Shown here: piece by piece, positions 22,217 to 35,589 of the stretch
How the letters are laid out: each line of letters begins with the position of its first letter
How positions within the stretch are numbered: the first letter of the stretch is position 1
Source of the DNA: Neurospora tetraspora
Taxonomy: Eukaryota; Ascomycota; Sordariomycetes; Sordariales; Sordariaceae
Length of the DNA stretch: 64,000 nucleotides
Direction: 5' to 3'
Assembly (NCBI RefSeq): GCF_033439725.1
Contig: NW_026944386.1
Span: 1,054,001-1,118,000, forward strand
Translations under genes and position numbers: made by a program
The notes under the pieces: model-generated
Told to the model about the DNA's origin: nothing
Database searches by the model: none
Seen by the model: the letters and a program-made list of their open reading frames with translations, nothing else

Positions 22217-23838
22217 ATGGACCGACTTCCATATGATGTGATTTACCAAGTAAGTTGAAGCCTTCAGTCATCCACCCTTTATTGAGCTAACAGGAGTATG
22301 CCGATCTAACACAGATCATTGCAGAGTTCTGTAAATTATCTCTCTCATATTCGTCCGATGCAGAGTATACCAAAGCGCCACACTCATGGTTTCAAACAAA
22401 ATGGGTCTCTAGGTCCAGTCTCGATCTCGTCCAACAGCTCCCCCAACTCCGGCTTGTCTGCAGAGCCTTCGCCCACCCAGTGCTGGTACACATGACCAAG
22501 CACATCCCCTTGACATTCGACAAACCTGAACGCTGGCTGAGGATGGTCGACTACTGGAACGACGAAAATAACCGTGGCATGATGAACCGCATCGAAAAGC
22601 TCTCGATAACCTTCAACAACTGGGAGTTTGTTAATTACTGCAAGGAGACAGCAGAGAGAGACAATAAAGCGAAACAGCAGCAGCAAGACCTTCACATCCT
22701 CCGCACTCGCTCCGGATCCGCGTATAAGCGCCAGCATCAGAACCGAAACCAGCATGGTCAGCAGCAGGAGCAGGCCACCGAACAACGACTTCGCGCCGCC
22801 ATACGCCATCTCACCGACAACCTCAGCATCAACTACACAATGCGGCTGAAACAGATAAACATCAACTTAAGCTGCCTGTGGCCCGAATTCGGTTACAGGA
22901 AGGGCCCCAACTTCAAGCTCTGGAAGGGAGCCTGCGCACTTCTCCAGGGCCTCGAGCAAGTCTTTCGTTGCGGCTTCGACGGTAATTTAACCACCTTGCA
23001 CATCACAGCCCCGGAGAATGACTTGGTCTCGCTGCTGTGCACCGCATTCGAAGCCGTGCCGAGGCCGGATCAGAAAAGACTGTGTGCGAACCTAGAAGAG
23101 TTCAGTGGCAGGTATACCCACGACATGGACAAGCTGAGGCAGCTGCCGTGGAAGGTTAACTTGAAAGTTGATGATGCCAAAGTTGTTGGAGCTGATGGGG
23201 TGGTTACTCGGATTCCAGGTGAGAGGGAGGTGGAAGTGAAGAGCGGTCAAGAGGCGATTGAGATGTTTGTCGCGAGGTGTCCGAAGCTGAAGAGGCTGGA
23301 GGTTTGGCGTCCGCGAGAGCTGCACTTGAGATTGCATCCGTTAGCAGCAAAGCGGGGCCTGGAGGTGTTGAGTGTGACAGAAACTTATATGATCATGGGG
23401 CCGATAAGCCTTGAGATGTTGTTGGAGAAGCTGGCGACGGAAAAGACGGAGATTCAGCTTAGGGATGTGACTGCGATTGTGCGTCCACCGGGGGGTTTGG
23501 TTCGAAGGCCGTTGAGACCGGATGGTAAGTTCTCGGGTTTCTTTTCTTCTGCCGTTCTTCTTCTCAATGCACCAACGACGGAGTCTCTCTAGAGATCTTG
23601 GTTATAGATCTGTTTGAATGCCCTGTTTACCCGATATATGGACACCATAGCTAACGCGGAATCCCACCCGACAGTAGATAGTCAAAACTGGTGTCTTGCT
23701 CTACAAGAAAAGACCGGGTGCCGCAGCGTGAAGGTTTTTCAGGGTCAAGACATGGTCCTGGAGGTTTTTAAGGCTGACGATAGGGTCATAGTAAGGAGCA
23801 AATGCCAGAATCTGGATGCACGGCCAAGCATCGCTTAG
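22217..23838 (+). CDS. F-box-like protein, paralogue 2 of 4
   Basis: Exons 22217-22249, 22315-23524 and 23675-23838 encode 468 residues. Exon 1 is MDRLPYDVIYQ and exon 2 begins IIAEFCKLSL; together with LPQLRLVCRAFAHPVLVHMTKHIPL they form an F-box-like domain. Residues ~150-190 hold a Gln-rich insert absent from the others. Shared blocks further on are NLTTLHITAPENDLVSLL, CPKLKRLEVW and LRLHPLAAKRGLEVL. The last intron (23525-23674) is phase 1 as in paralogues 3 and 4, and the last exon encodes DSQNWCLALQEKTGCRSVKV, alignable with paralogue 4. A transcript that does not splice here would end at 23592. A role in SCF-type ubiquitination is inferred from the F-box only. Confidence 0.68.
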
Positions 23839-23945
23839 TTTGGACAGTAGGTCGCACTCATGGACAAGGTGGAAGACTGACATCAGAATGCTACCGGAGG
23901 GGATATGAGGGCTGGAACTAGGTAGAGAGCAAAGTAATACATACA

Positions 23946-24224
23946 ATCTAATGCTGGTGTGTTTGTTAGTTTGATACTCCTGCTATTTTGGACGAGATTT
24001 ATCCCGAGCTATCCTGAACCTTGCAAGGACGTATTGAAATGGTTAATTAAGTACGAATCGAAAATGCATTAACAAGATTTAATATGATATATTCAGTACT
24101 AGAATTGGGATATTCGAAGACCGATCAGACTTTAATTATGAATTGACACGCATGAACAGGGTCTGAAAACACCTGAGAATATTGACCTAGGTTTCGAGCT
24201 AACAAACAAACCAGCATTGGACTG
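23946..24224. mobile_element. Short TIR element (MITE), copy 1
   Basis: A 279 bp non-coding unit lies between TA dinucleotides at 23944-23945 and 24225-24226. The left end reads CAATCTAATGCTGG and the right end is its inverted form, CCAGCATTGGACTG, extended by a TTTGTTTGTTAGC-type stretch on each side. The whole unit aligns, in inverted orientation, with the copy at 27,691-27,967. Many differences between the copies are C/T or G/A. TA target duplication and CAGT-type ends suggest a non-autonomous Tc1/mariner-like element; the superfamily is inference. Confidence 0.75.
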
Positions 24225-24226
24225 TA

Positions 24227-25093
24227 CAGCAAAGCAAGCCTGTGAAACAAAAGAGTGCCGTGAAAAGTAGAAAGGAAAAAAAAAAAAAAAAAAAAAAAAG
24301 GGCAAGACTCAACCGCCGTTGAACGCATTACCTCCCGCTCATCTACCAACTATCCTCAAGCTGGTTGCCTAGAGGTAAAATCCTTTCCATAATGTCAATT
24401 GTCTACTCATACATGCCTTTTCCTTTCCTTCCCATGCCATTTCAAATGCTCCAAATGGCTCTGCTAAATAGCAAGAGGTCTTTAAGAGAAAATTTAATCC
24501 CTGATGCCGCGTCCGTAAGCCATGAAAGCAATTAATCCTGCTCAACCCGTCCCCTTTTCATCTCCCTCCGGGGAAGGTACAAAAAGGTACAAAAAAAGAC
24601 CAACAACCGCTCGTTCGAGTGGCATTTCAACGAACCATCGAAACACCTCAAACTATTTTGATTTTGTCGTTTATTTATATATTGGTAATCGATTACCTTC
24701 TTCTGTCGCTGCTCATACCTACAGATCCTAGCCAACGGACGCGGTCTACGATGTGGAACGCTCTTTGGGTTATTTGAATGTACATTATCGTTCCCGAACC
24801 GGTAGGTATCTTTTTCGGGGGTTGGTTTGCGGTGTTAGGACGGTTAACCGTTACGCCACTCGACCAAGCGGTTGTTGGTGACAGAAGGTGCCAAGGAGGT
24901 GAATTAAATACTCGTTAGGCGGTCTGTTCTGGTATGAGATGGAAGTGGAAGGGAGGAAGGAAGGAGCAGCGGCCCGGGTAGGTGCGGCAAATTTGCTGGA
25001 ACCCGGTGCCTGGACAATGTGGTGGGTGTACTTGGTATGATGGGTAAATTCAATAGGCGGGGTGAGTACCGAACTTTACACACCCGGAATAGT
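24227..25093. other. Non-coding stretch with A24 homopolymer and tRNA-like A box
   Basis: No gene is supported. A run of 24 A lies at 24,276-24,299. On the minus strand around 24,840-24,890 there is a tRNA A-box-like sequence (GAGTGGCGTAACGGTTAAC) but no B box or cloverleaf that would make it a tRNA. Confidence 0.5.
24276..24299 (+). repeat. Poly(A) homopolymer, 24 bp
   Basis: Uninterrupted run of A read directly from the sequence. It sits 50 bp past the right end of TIR copy 1. No adjacent element structure explains it. Confidence 0.95.
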
Positions 25094-25315
25094 CGTAAGA
25101 ATAAACCGAATATAATACGATTAGTATATTATATATCCTAGCGTATTTAATATACCTTTGAGTTTAAATTCGAGGCATTCTCTAAAGGGAAGAATCCCTA
25201 AGTGATTCTAGCCGATGTGTTTTCAAATTATTGTGATCCCTATCACAGTTTTGTAACGGCCTTTTCTAGCCAAAGCGAGCCGTATTAGACTATCCATATT
25301 CGGTTTATTTTTACG
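25094..25315. mobile_element. 222 bp inverted-repeat relic, A+T-rich
   Basis: The ends CGTAAGAATAAACCGAATAT (25094-25113) and its near-perfect inverted copy (25296-25315) enclose A+T-rich sequence. The unit is small, non-coding and unrelated to the TIR family at 23,946. No clear target duplication is visible. It is best read as a relic of a small DNA element changed by RIP-like mutation; a chance hairpin is less likely at 19 of 20 bases. Confidence 0.55.
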
Positions 25316-25913
25316 CCCACCTCGACAACCCCGAAATTTTGGCCGTGGTAGTCCGTGCCAGATACCTGACAGGGGGGGTTTTCTTTTGCTCGGAACCACA
25401 GTAGGATATGGAAAGTGCTCCCGTATGCTGGAGATCTCGATTGTCCAAAGCATCGACATCCTACAGAGAGAAGGAGCAAGAGGCCAGGCGGTTGGAGGCG
25501 ATTTTCAGGCACGACAAGAGACACCTTGCAAGTCAGGACTTCCTCCGCCTGATCCATTTTCTTCTCGATCATTCAAGCAACTCAACTGATTCGACCATTT
25601 CATTGAACTTGCAAACATCCACCCTTCTCCCCTTCTTCAAGGTTAGTTTCTTCAAGTTCGGCCGCTTTGACGAGAAGTGAATAAATCTCCACTCTAGTTT
25701 CTCTTCGCTGCCCGAATTATCACCATTCCTGCGTCTGATACTGGCACTTACTTTCGTCGGGTTCCTTCCATTACTTGAGTACAATGGTGTCTCCTAGCGA
25801 GACATGCCCATATAACTTCAGCGTAAGCATGTCCCTCTTCCAGTCCCCGCGGTTACCGACACCTCGCCCAAGTCAACCTCTCGCCTAGTCAACACTCACT
25901 AGCACTTATCAAG
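25316..25913. other. Intergenic and leader of F-box-like paralogue 3
   Basis: Only short overlapping frames without recognisable product. The end is the promoter and 5' UTR of the next gene. Confidence 0.4.
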
Positions 25914-27561
25914 ATGCTAGCCCGAAGAGAGAAGAAGATCACCTCTTTGCAAGAAAGCAGAAAGAAGAAAAAGAGAAACAAATATCACATGGTTGGACCG
26001 AAAAGAAAAAGGCATGCCAACCGTGAGAAAGGCGGAGAAGTCGTTGCGGCCTCTGAAGTGCCGCCAGAACCGCAGCCAGAGCTACAGCCAGAGCCACATC
26101 CAGAGCCAGAGCCACATCCAGAGCCAGAGCTACAGCCAAGTACGGGTATCACGTTTGATCGGCTTCCTTACGATGTCATTTACATGGTCAGTCAGAAGTT
26201 CCTCGTCTTTTGTCACTGTCTTTACCAATGTTCCAGTAACTCACTCCCATTCCAAAACAGATCATCTCGGAATTCTGCGCCGACCTCCCTCCACCGAGCG
26301 AACACTTGCCCACCTCCGCCCCCCTTTCCCTCCGCCCTCCAAAGGGTAAATCCGGGAAATTCTATTCTAAGTCTACTCACCGCCAACTCCTCAAACTACC
26401 TCTCGTCAGCCGAACCTTCTACCACGCAGCTCAAGCGCATATCTTCAGACACATCCCTCTCATACTTCACCGTGATCCCCAACACTGGTCCAGTTGCCTC
26501 GACTTCTGGGACAATGAGTCCAACCGCGCCGTCATGAACCGTATCCAAAGTCTTCGTATCGTCTTTGATATGGATGAGCTCGGCAGAAATTGTGAAATAT
26601 ATGGGAGGCCCAGCAAGAAGTCGGGAGTAGGACTGGAGTGGGGTGAGGTGGGAATCAGGGGTAATCAGCTCATGTGGGAAATGGAACGGTTTGGAGAAAA
26701 GCTAGCAATGCCCATGGCGGGCTTGCCAGCCTTGAGGGAGCTGGATATTCGGATAGACACCCATTCGAATGGCCCCATCATCCCCATACTTCCAGCCATT
26801 TTAGGTCGGTTAATGACGGACTTGCGAGAGGCATTCGAGTTTGGCCACTTCAACGGCCTGACTAGTCTGAGGTTGACGGCTGCTACCAACGATTTGGTCC
26901 CGCTTTTGCGTAGCGTATCGACCTCGGAGATTTGCTCAAGTCTTCGATCATTCTATTGCAAACGGCGGCCTGAGGAGCTTGTCCAATACCCCAGATATTT
27001 CCCGGAGACTCCGGGGAAAAAGACAGTTTACATCGATGGGCAATTCAAAGCTCGGGAATCTGGTTCGAAACAATTGCTAGCTGGCCTTGTTTGGAGGTGC
27101 CCCAAACTTAGAGATCTTACAATTCCCGAGTGGGCCCTGTTCAGCAGGGCATTGAGGCTGCATCCGGAGAACATCGGTCTGGAGAGGTTGGCTGTGTTAG
27201 GAACTGATATCGTTCCAGTTCCACGGGCTAAACCGACTGAAGATATCAACTCTATGAAGAGGTTGACCCGCAGAGGGGTGGTCAATCTAGAATTACATGG
27301 CGGAAAACTTCCGACATCGAAGGCTCATCTTGGTAAGTTTTGAGAAACTTCACGTCTCTGAGAGTCCCAACAAATGTTTGTGTTGGCGTAGAGTCAACTA
27401 GAGTGGCTAAAATGGAAGCTGACGCAAAACATCACCACTTTTTAGTGAGATTCGTCTACTTAGAAAACGCGCTAGGACGCAAGCTGAAAGTGTTTGGAGA
27501 TGGCGTTCAATGCTACCCTAAACCAAAGGGCAACGGACGTCGCAAGCGTGGTACAAAATAG
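25914..27561 (+). CDS. F-box-like protein, paralogue 3 of 4
   Basis: Exons 25914-26186, 26261-27332 and 27392-27561 encode 504 residues. Residues 1-40 are a basic, NLS-like stretch with KKKKRNKYHMVGPKRKRH, shared with paralogue 4 but absent from 1 and 2. Residues ~50-75 are a Pro-Glu-rich repeat (PEP units with His or Gln). The F-box-like domain starts at FDRLPYDVIYM and continues after the intron with IISEFCAD and LPLVSRTFYHAAQAHIFRHIPL. Later blocks are LPALRELDIRID, LTSLRLTAATNDLVPLL, CPKLRDLTIPE and LRLHPENIGLERLAVLG. The phase-1 last intron matches paralogues 2 and 4; unspliced, the frame ends at 27343. TIR copies lie on both sides of this gene. Confidence 0.7.
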
Positions 27562-27690
27562 GGAAAATGAGTACCTCTACGGAAACACGTTGATGTCCAG
27601 TGTGCTTTCTCTTTATTGCAGTCATCAATGCCCCCTAAAGAGAACAAGAACTACCTATCACTTACACAATTCTTTCGGAATGACTGCATA

Positions 27691-27967
27691 CAGTACAATA
27701 CTGGTTTGTTTGTTAGCTCGAGACCTCTGGTCAACTTTCCTAGGCGTTTATTTATCTAATTAATCCGTTTCCTTCCACAACCAAAGCGTGATCTTACCTT
27801 ACATATACTATTTTGAAAATTTGATACGCCATATTGAATCTTGTTAATGCCTTTCCGATCCGTACCTAGCCATTTATTTTATCTTTGTGAGGTTTGGGAC
27901 AATTCGGGATAGATCTCGTCCAATATACCAGGAGTACCAAGCTAACAAACAAACCAGCATTAGATTG
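27691..27967. mobile_element. Short TIR element (MITE), copy 2, inverted relative to copy 1
   Basis: A 277 bp non-coding unit flanked by TA at 27689-27690 and 27968-27969. The left end reads CAGTACAATACTGGTTTG and the right end carries the inverted form. Read on the minus strand it follows copy 1 across its length, including GGACGAGAT and the GGCATTAACAAGATT region. It lies 130 bp past the end of paralogue 3. Confidence 0.78.
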
Positions 27968-27969
27968 TA

Positions 27970-28975
27970 CTATGAATCGACGAATGATGCATTGCGGTTT
28001 TATCAAGCTTTGCTACCTAGGAAGTTCATTCACATGTTCGACAAAGGTTGTTCGGTAAGGTAAGTAGGTAAATTCATATCTCAGAGGGAGAAAATGTCGA
28101 GTGTCACTCGTGCTGTGTTTGGCCTTTTCGTGTTCTTGCTTCTCGCTTGTGTCATACCTGGTGGTACGAACTACAAACCAAGATGCCATACCAGAGACAC
28201 CCAAAAACCCTTGGATGTAGCTTGTACACTCTCGGCAATTCTAGATTCGGAGATAACTTCAGTTACAGTCTACTCAAGTTCACAGTCCTTCTTGAAGATT
28301 CGGATAAGGTAGCAATTGGTAGTTCTTGGCCCCTTTGGTGAGCGTTGATGACTGTGAGCCGGGGGAAAGATACCAACTATTATTGTCTTCCTCTCTTCAT
28401 TCTTTCCGTATATTCCCCAAGTGCGGCCGTCTTTCTCTCTGTTTTGTTATTTCCGACTGTACTCTGCAAAGAAGGTGCATATGAACAAGCCCGGTGGCTT
28501 TCCGGCGGCGAAAGAAGCCGCCTTGTCTCGCCGTGCTTTCAGTCAGTCTTTGCTTGTAGTCCACTCGCTTCTAGGCCATACATACATACTTTATCCCAAA
28601 CGCCAGTTCCAGAAGATTTGAGTTTGCTTCTTATGCCTAGGTACACCTTAGGCACCGTTATCTAGCAAGTTGAATCCATCAATACCTCTATATGGTTCCA
28701 TACTTCCAGCATGTCATCCCACCCCGGAGTGTTCTGGTTCCTTCGCTCCGCACGAATTAACCCCCATATAAAACCCAGTCTCAATTGTCTTCTAACCGCT
28801 CGCTCGCTCACTCTCCCTCCCGCCCATCCTGACAATTCAGCTCTAAAAATCCGAAAAAAAAATTCTCACACACTTCCCTCCTACACCTTTCTTCGATTAT
28901 TCCATATCTCCATCAGCCCCGGAAGCCTACCCACCCCGTCCTCCTTAACCCCAGTACCGAACCGACCAAGTCAAA
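27970..28975. other. Intergenic and leader of F-box-like paralogue 4
   Basis: No supported gene. A CT-rich, likely promoter and leader region precedes 28,976. A short A run occurs near 28,855. Confidence 0.4.
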
Positions 28976-31220
<2,245 letters not shown>

Positions 31221-33616
31221 GCGTGGTGATGAGAGGGTCATAGAGTCACTCCACAGTAACCCAGGTAAGCAACGCACCAAACCTATATCGACTTCATGCG
31301 AGGTTCTTTCAGGCCCCATGCCAGCAGGCTCATCATTTCAAACTTGTGCAAGTCAGATTCCACATACCAGATGAGCTCGAGTTCAACACTCGCTAGCCAC
31401 TCGCGGCTTGATCTCGCTTGAGACACGACCTAATGTCTACCATCGAGCCGAGCATAAGCAGGACATCGGAGAGCCTGGAAGCCCGATGGTTTCTCGTCGA
31501 TGAGAATAATACGCTTGCAATACTCCATCGTGGCAATGCTTGCGGAGGGGTAAAACCGGAGCTTCGTGATGAGGATTCTCCAGGTAAATGGTTGGAAAGC
31601 AGCGATCGTGTCCCGAGTGGTTGGTCTGGAAACATCATGTAACCATTAAGCGTCCTGTTCCGGTGATGAGGCGGGAAAAGAAATTCCTATGACAAGTTAA
31701 TATCCCGTCAGTATGTGGTTGGTTCTGTTAGTGCTGTTATCTTCAGAGCGTAAACCGCTCAGCCTTCCTATGATATGCCGATGACCTTACATCCAGACTG
31801 GGAACGTGAAAAGGCCAAGATCCCCATGTTCGCAAAGTGTCAAAGTGGTCCGAGTCGAGTGGTCCCGAGGCTAGAACAATGCAGGAGTACCCAAACATTG
31901 GTCTAATGACTTTGTCCGACTCGATGCTTGGACCTTGCATGGTATTAACGAAGAAAACGAGTGGTATCGTGAAGGGGCAGTGTTCCTGCAAGGAGTATCT
32001 TGGACTGTCGTGCTAGTCTCTGAACATTTCCCGTGACGGTAGACAGATGTGCCCAGGGTTGACGAATGACAGGGTCTCGGTGACGGATTGGGATGGACAG
32101 CCACCACGAGTCATGGGCGTCTAGAAGGAAACGGGTAAACTTCCAAGCATATCCAGGGCCGGTGGTTGATTCGTCAATATTGGATGGTGTTTTGTTGGCC
32201 GATCATCTCTGTACAGCCTGATGGCGATGAGAAGATCGAGGCACACAGAGAGGCTGTTTCTTTGTCTCGTGTCCATGTCTCGTAGGTACGTATCGAGGAT
32301 CAAAAAGGCCAAGAGATCAGGCTGCCACCCAAGACTGATGATGTTGGTGCCGACCGTCGGCTAGCGGATTGGGTGTGCAAGCAGGTGGCATTGTTGGCGT
32401 AAAAGCTAGCGGGTCTGTGGCCATGCTGGGTCAGATGGGTTGTTGTTGGTCGTCCGTCAAAAAGGGTCAATTGGCCGGGGCCGGGGCCTAGGGTCGGTTC
32501 GGACTGAAAGGTTCTTGGCTTCGGTTGGCCGTACCGTCTTATCAAGGAGTCTTGAGATATTTTCATGGTGTCATGAGTGAATAACTGGCTTGATACATTC
32601 GTTAGCAGGAGGGCACACCGAGTGACAGAGCAGGCAGTTTGAAGGGCAATCAAGTGCAGGACAGTGGCTGAGGACGATTGGGGCGTCCTGTAGGCGGCTC
32701 CTCCAGAAATGTGCTCGTTGTATGATAGCGGGAATAACGCGTTCTTGCGCGGGAGAGGTCGTGGCGGAAAGACGGATTCGATGCGAGGGGCGGTGCGTCA
32801 TAGAGGCCTCGATGCCCAATAACGTTGTTAGGGTGGCGTGCCAGCAGACCCCAATATCAAAGATTCCTACACAGTGCAGAGCATGTAAGGCTGTCAGGTC
32901 GGTTGGTCGGATATCGGCAACTGGATTTTGTTGTGCGGTGCTTTCGCTTTCGACTGGCCACTCGGACCCCGTGATGACTCTGAGGACGTTGACGAGGCAG
33001 TGCATGGAAGGAGGCAAGTTGCTTGCCTATGCGGGAATTTGGGGACTTGAAGATAGTAGATAGATGGCGATTATTCGGTCGGTGTTCGATACAGCCAACG
33101 GATGAATGTGCGTGCGGATGTGTTGGAGTGATGAAAACAACAAAGGAAGTGATACATGCGGGGAAATGGCTCCACAGTGCAGCACTAACAGCATCCACTG
33201 ATCCCCAAATCGACCGCTTAAAATGCACCTTGCAGGACAACCCCAGCGCCATGGGAAATGTTATCGCTTACACGACAGGAACCACGCCTGAGCACACCAC
33301 ACCACCTTCTTTCTTCGTTTCTACCTTTGTATCCGGGCCAGATACCACGAGGCAGTCATACATGCCACTGAATCACCAACCAGGCCGCCACACTCTGTCC
33401 TCTTGCCTTGGCACATCGCTGGATTCGAGAATGCTTAAAAGGTCACCGTCCCCCTCCCTCGAATCGTCCTTCTGGATATCCACATTCCATCTACCACTTA
33501 CACTTGTATGATTAACACCCAATCATCCAACCAAGTGCAACGACCACAATAACATCAACAACCATTGGTCACCCCACTTACTCTCTTCCAACACACACCT
33601 CCCCATCACCACAACC
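31221..33616. other. 2.4 kb without supported gene
   Basis: Moderate-length frames occur on both strands (for example 32,571-33,017 minus and 33,023-33,511 plus), but they overlap each other and resemble no family. The last ~150 bp, with CA-rich sequence, are the leader of the stomatin-like gene. Confidence 0.4.
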
Positions 33617-34726
33617 ATGAGCTCCATCTCGACTGACCCGACCCCCCTTAAGGGCAAGGGCCCCGCGCTCATCGATTACGACCACGAGCACGAGCCTACC
33701 ACCAACGGCGCCGGCGGCTTCCGCCCTCAAGCGCCCATGACGGTGCAGCCTCCCAAGGCCGAAGACCTCCAGAAATCCTACGCGAGCATCATCACCCACG
33801 AAGCCGACCCCAAGGACTGGTACGGCTATATGATCAACGGCCTCGGCGCCGTCATCGGCACCATCGGCGCCATCCCGTGCTGCATCGTGTGCCCGAACCC
33901 GTACAAGACGGTCCAGCAAGGCAACGTCGGCCTGGTGACCAAGTTCGGCAGGTTCTACAAGGCCGTTGACCCGGGTCTCGTCCGAGTCAACCCGCTCGCC
34001 GAGAAACTGATCCAGGTGGACGTCAAGATCCAGATCGTCGAGGTGCCGCAGCAGGTGTGCATGACCAAGGACAACGTGACGGTGCAGTTGACGAGCGTCA
34101 TCTACTACCACATCGTCAGCCCGCACAAGGCCGCGTTCGGTATCACCAACGTCAAGCAGGCCCTGATCGAGCGCACCCAGACTACCTTGCGCCACGTCAT
34201 CGGCGCCCGTGTGCTTCAGGACGTGATCGAGCGCCGCGAAGAGATTGCTCAGTCCATCGGGGAGATCATTGAGGATGTCGCGGCCGAGTGGGGTGTCGCC
34301 GTCGAGAGCATGCTCATCAAGGACATCATCTTCTCCCACGAGCTGCAAGACTCCCTCTCCATGGCTGCCCAGAGCAAGCGTATCGGCGAGAGCAAGATCA
34401 TTGCCGCCAAGGCCGAGGTCGAGGCCGCCAAGCTGATGAGGCAGGCCGCCGATATTCTGTCAAGCGCTCCGGCCATGCAGATTCGGTACCTCGAGGCTAT
34501 GCAGGCTATGGCCAAGTCGGCGAACAGCAAGGTCATCTTCTTGCCAGCTACAAACCAAACGATGCCTAGTCAGGCGCAGTTCAATGCGTCACTGGATGCT
34601 CCGGGATCTTTCAACCAGGGCGAGGGCAGCGGTGCGAAGAAGGACACGACCTCGTTCCACGACTTCGGATCTTCCGATGGGGGGTTCCAGCAGGCGTTGA
34701 ACGCGCACATTGTTGAGAACATATAG
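33617..34726 (+). CDS. Stomatin-family (SPFH/band 7) membrane protein
   Basis: Intron-less gene of 369 residues. Residues 1-70 are a polar N-terminus. A hydrophobic, Cys-containing hairpin (LGAVIGTIGAIPCCIVCP) at ~75-95 would insert in the membrane from one side. The SPFH/band 7 domain follows: QQGNVGLVTKFGRFYKAVDP, KIQIVEVPQQVCMTKDNVTV, LTSVIYYHI, TTLRHVIGARVLQDVIERRE and AEWGVAVESMLIKDIIF. A coiled-coil region (SKIIAAKAEVEAAKLMRQAA) supports oligomerisation, and IRYLEAMQAMA is the usual stomatin C-terminal motif. Such proteins scaffold lipid microdomains at plasma or organelle membranes. Family assignment is firm; the exact membrane is not visible. The Cys pair could be acylated. Confidence 0.92.
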   Translation: MSSISTDPTPLKGKGPALIDYDHEHEPTTNGAGGFRPQAPMTVQPPKAEDLQKSYASIITHEADPKDWYGYMINGLGAVIGTIGAIPCCIVCPNPYKTVQQGNVGLVTKFGRFYKAVDPGLVRVNPLAEKLIQVDVKIQIVEVPQQVCMTKDNVTVQLTSVIYYHIVSPHKAAFGITNVKQALIERTQTTLRHVIGARVLQDVIERREEIAQSIGEIIEDVAAEWGVAVESMLIKDIIFSHELQDSLSMAAQSKRIGESKIIAAKAEVEAAKLMRQAADILSSAPAMQIRYLEAMQAMAKSANSKVIFLPATNQTMPSQAQFNASLDAPGSFNQGEGSGAKKDTTSFHDFGSSDGGFQQALNAHIVENI

Positions 34727-35360
34727 TCTCCCAGGGGTAGGAGTTATGATATGAACCCAACACTCCGGCCTACCGCTGCTCAGCTAGAGCTTAATCAGGG
34801 GCTTGCTCTAGCAACATCACTCTGTTTATTGCTCGCGTCTCCTTCCAGCCGTTTTCACTTTTCTCTTCACGTTACGGTACATATCTTCTTTTTGCAGGAT
34901 ACCCATGGGATGTTTTTGCCTTGGTTTTTGCTTCGTTTGAAGTTTCAGTTGGAAGGCATGGTACGGGAAAGCGATAATGGGAAATGATTTCTTCGGTTTG
35001 GACCATGGGATCGCTCGTTGCCAGTACATGCTTTGTTTGATGAATATACCCACGTTTCATTACCTTACTCTACATCATACACTCGCTAGTATTGGTAATG
35101 ATAATTCAATTCTACAGTCGCTACTTGTCTTCTCGTGCACACTTATTCATGGTTGCTGTGAAGTCTACAGTGTTTGGTCACAAACATGAAGGCAATTTGA
35201 TCATATAATTATTCATACAGCCGCTATCTCTTTCGTACCCGGACGCTTAACTTCACTTCTCCATGGACTTTCATCGAATACAGACCTGACTTCTTTACCC
35301 AGTCTAGCCTCCCACCTCTCAATCACCCAGTTATGTACATGTAATACTAGTAAGTATGTA
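34727..35360. other. Stomatin-like 3' UTR and intergenic
   Basis: No supported gene; short overlapping frames only. Ends at the TIR fragment. Confidence 0.4.
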
Positions 35361-35398
35361 CAGCCCAATACTGGTTTGCCTGTTAGCTTCGTACTCCA
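35361..35398. mobile_element. Fragment of the same TIR family, one end only
   Basis: After a TA at 35359-35360 the sequence reads CAGCCCAATACTGGTTTGCC and on through GTTAGCTTCGTACTCC, matching the ends of copies 1 and 2 for about 38 bp, then diverges. No second end is seen nearby. It keeps C where the full copies have T, so it may be closer to the ancestral sequence. Confidence 0.6.
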
Positions 35399-35589
35399 GT
35401 GAGACACATGTAACCCGTTGGGAAACGCGGCAAGGTCACTCAGTGTAAAACGCCCAAGTTCAAACCCAAGATGCATTGCCTATATCATCATTAACATATT
35501 GACACTAATGTTAAGCCAACATTGTTAAGCCAAACACATAAACTAGATTTAAAGACGTCTAGACAAGTTGACCAGAACTCGATCTAATA

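Noticed and set aside
24780-24895. Possible minus-strand tRNA
   Set aside because: An A-box-like sequence is present, but no B box at correct spacing and no acceptor stem.
33578-34348. Long minus-strand frame opposite the stomatin-like gene
   Set aside because: Antisense shadow of a GC-rich, codon-biased gene.
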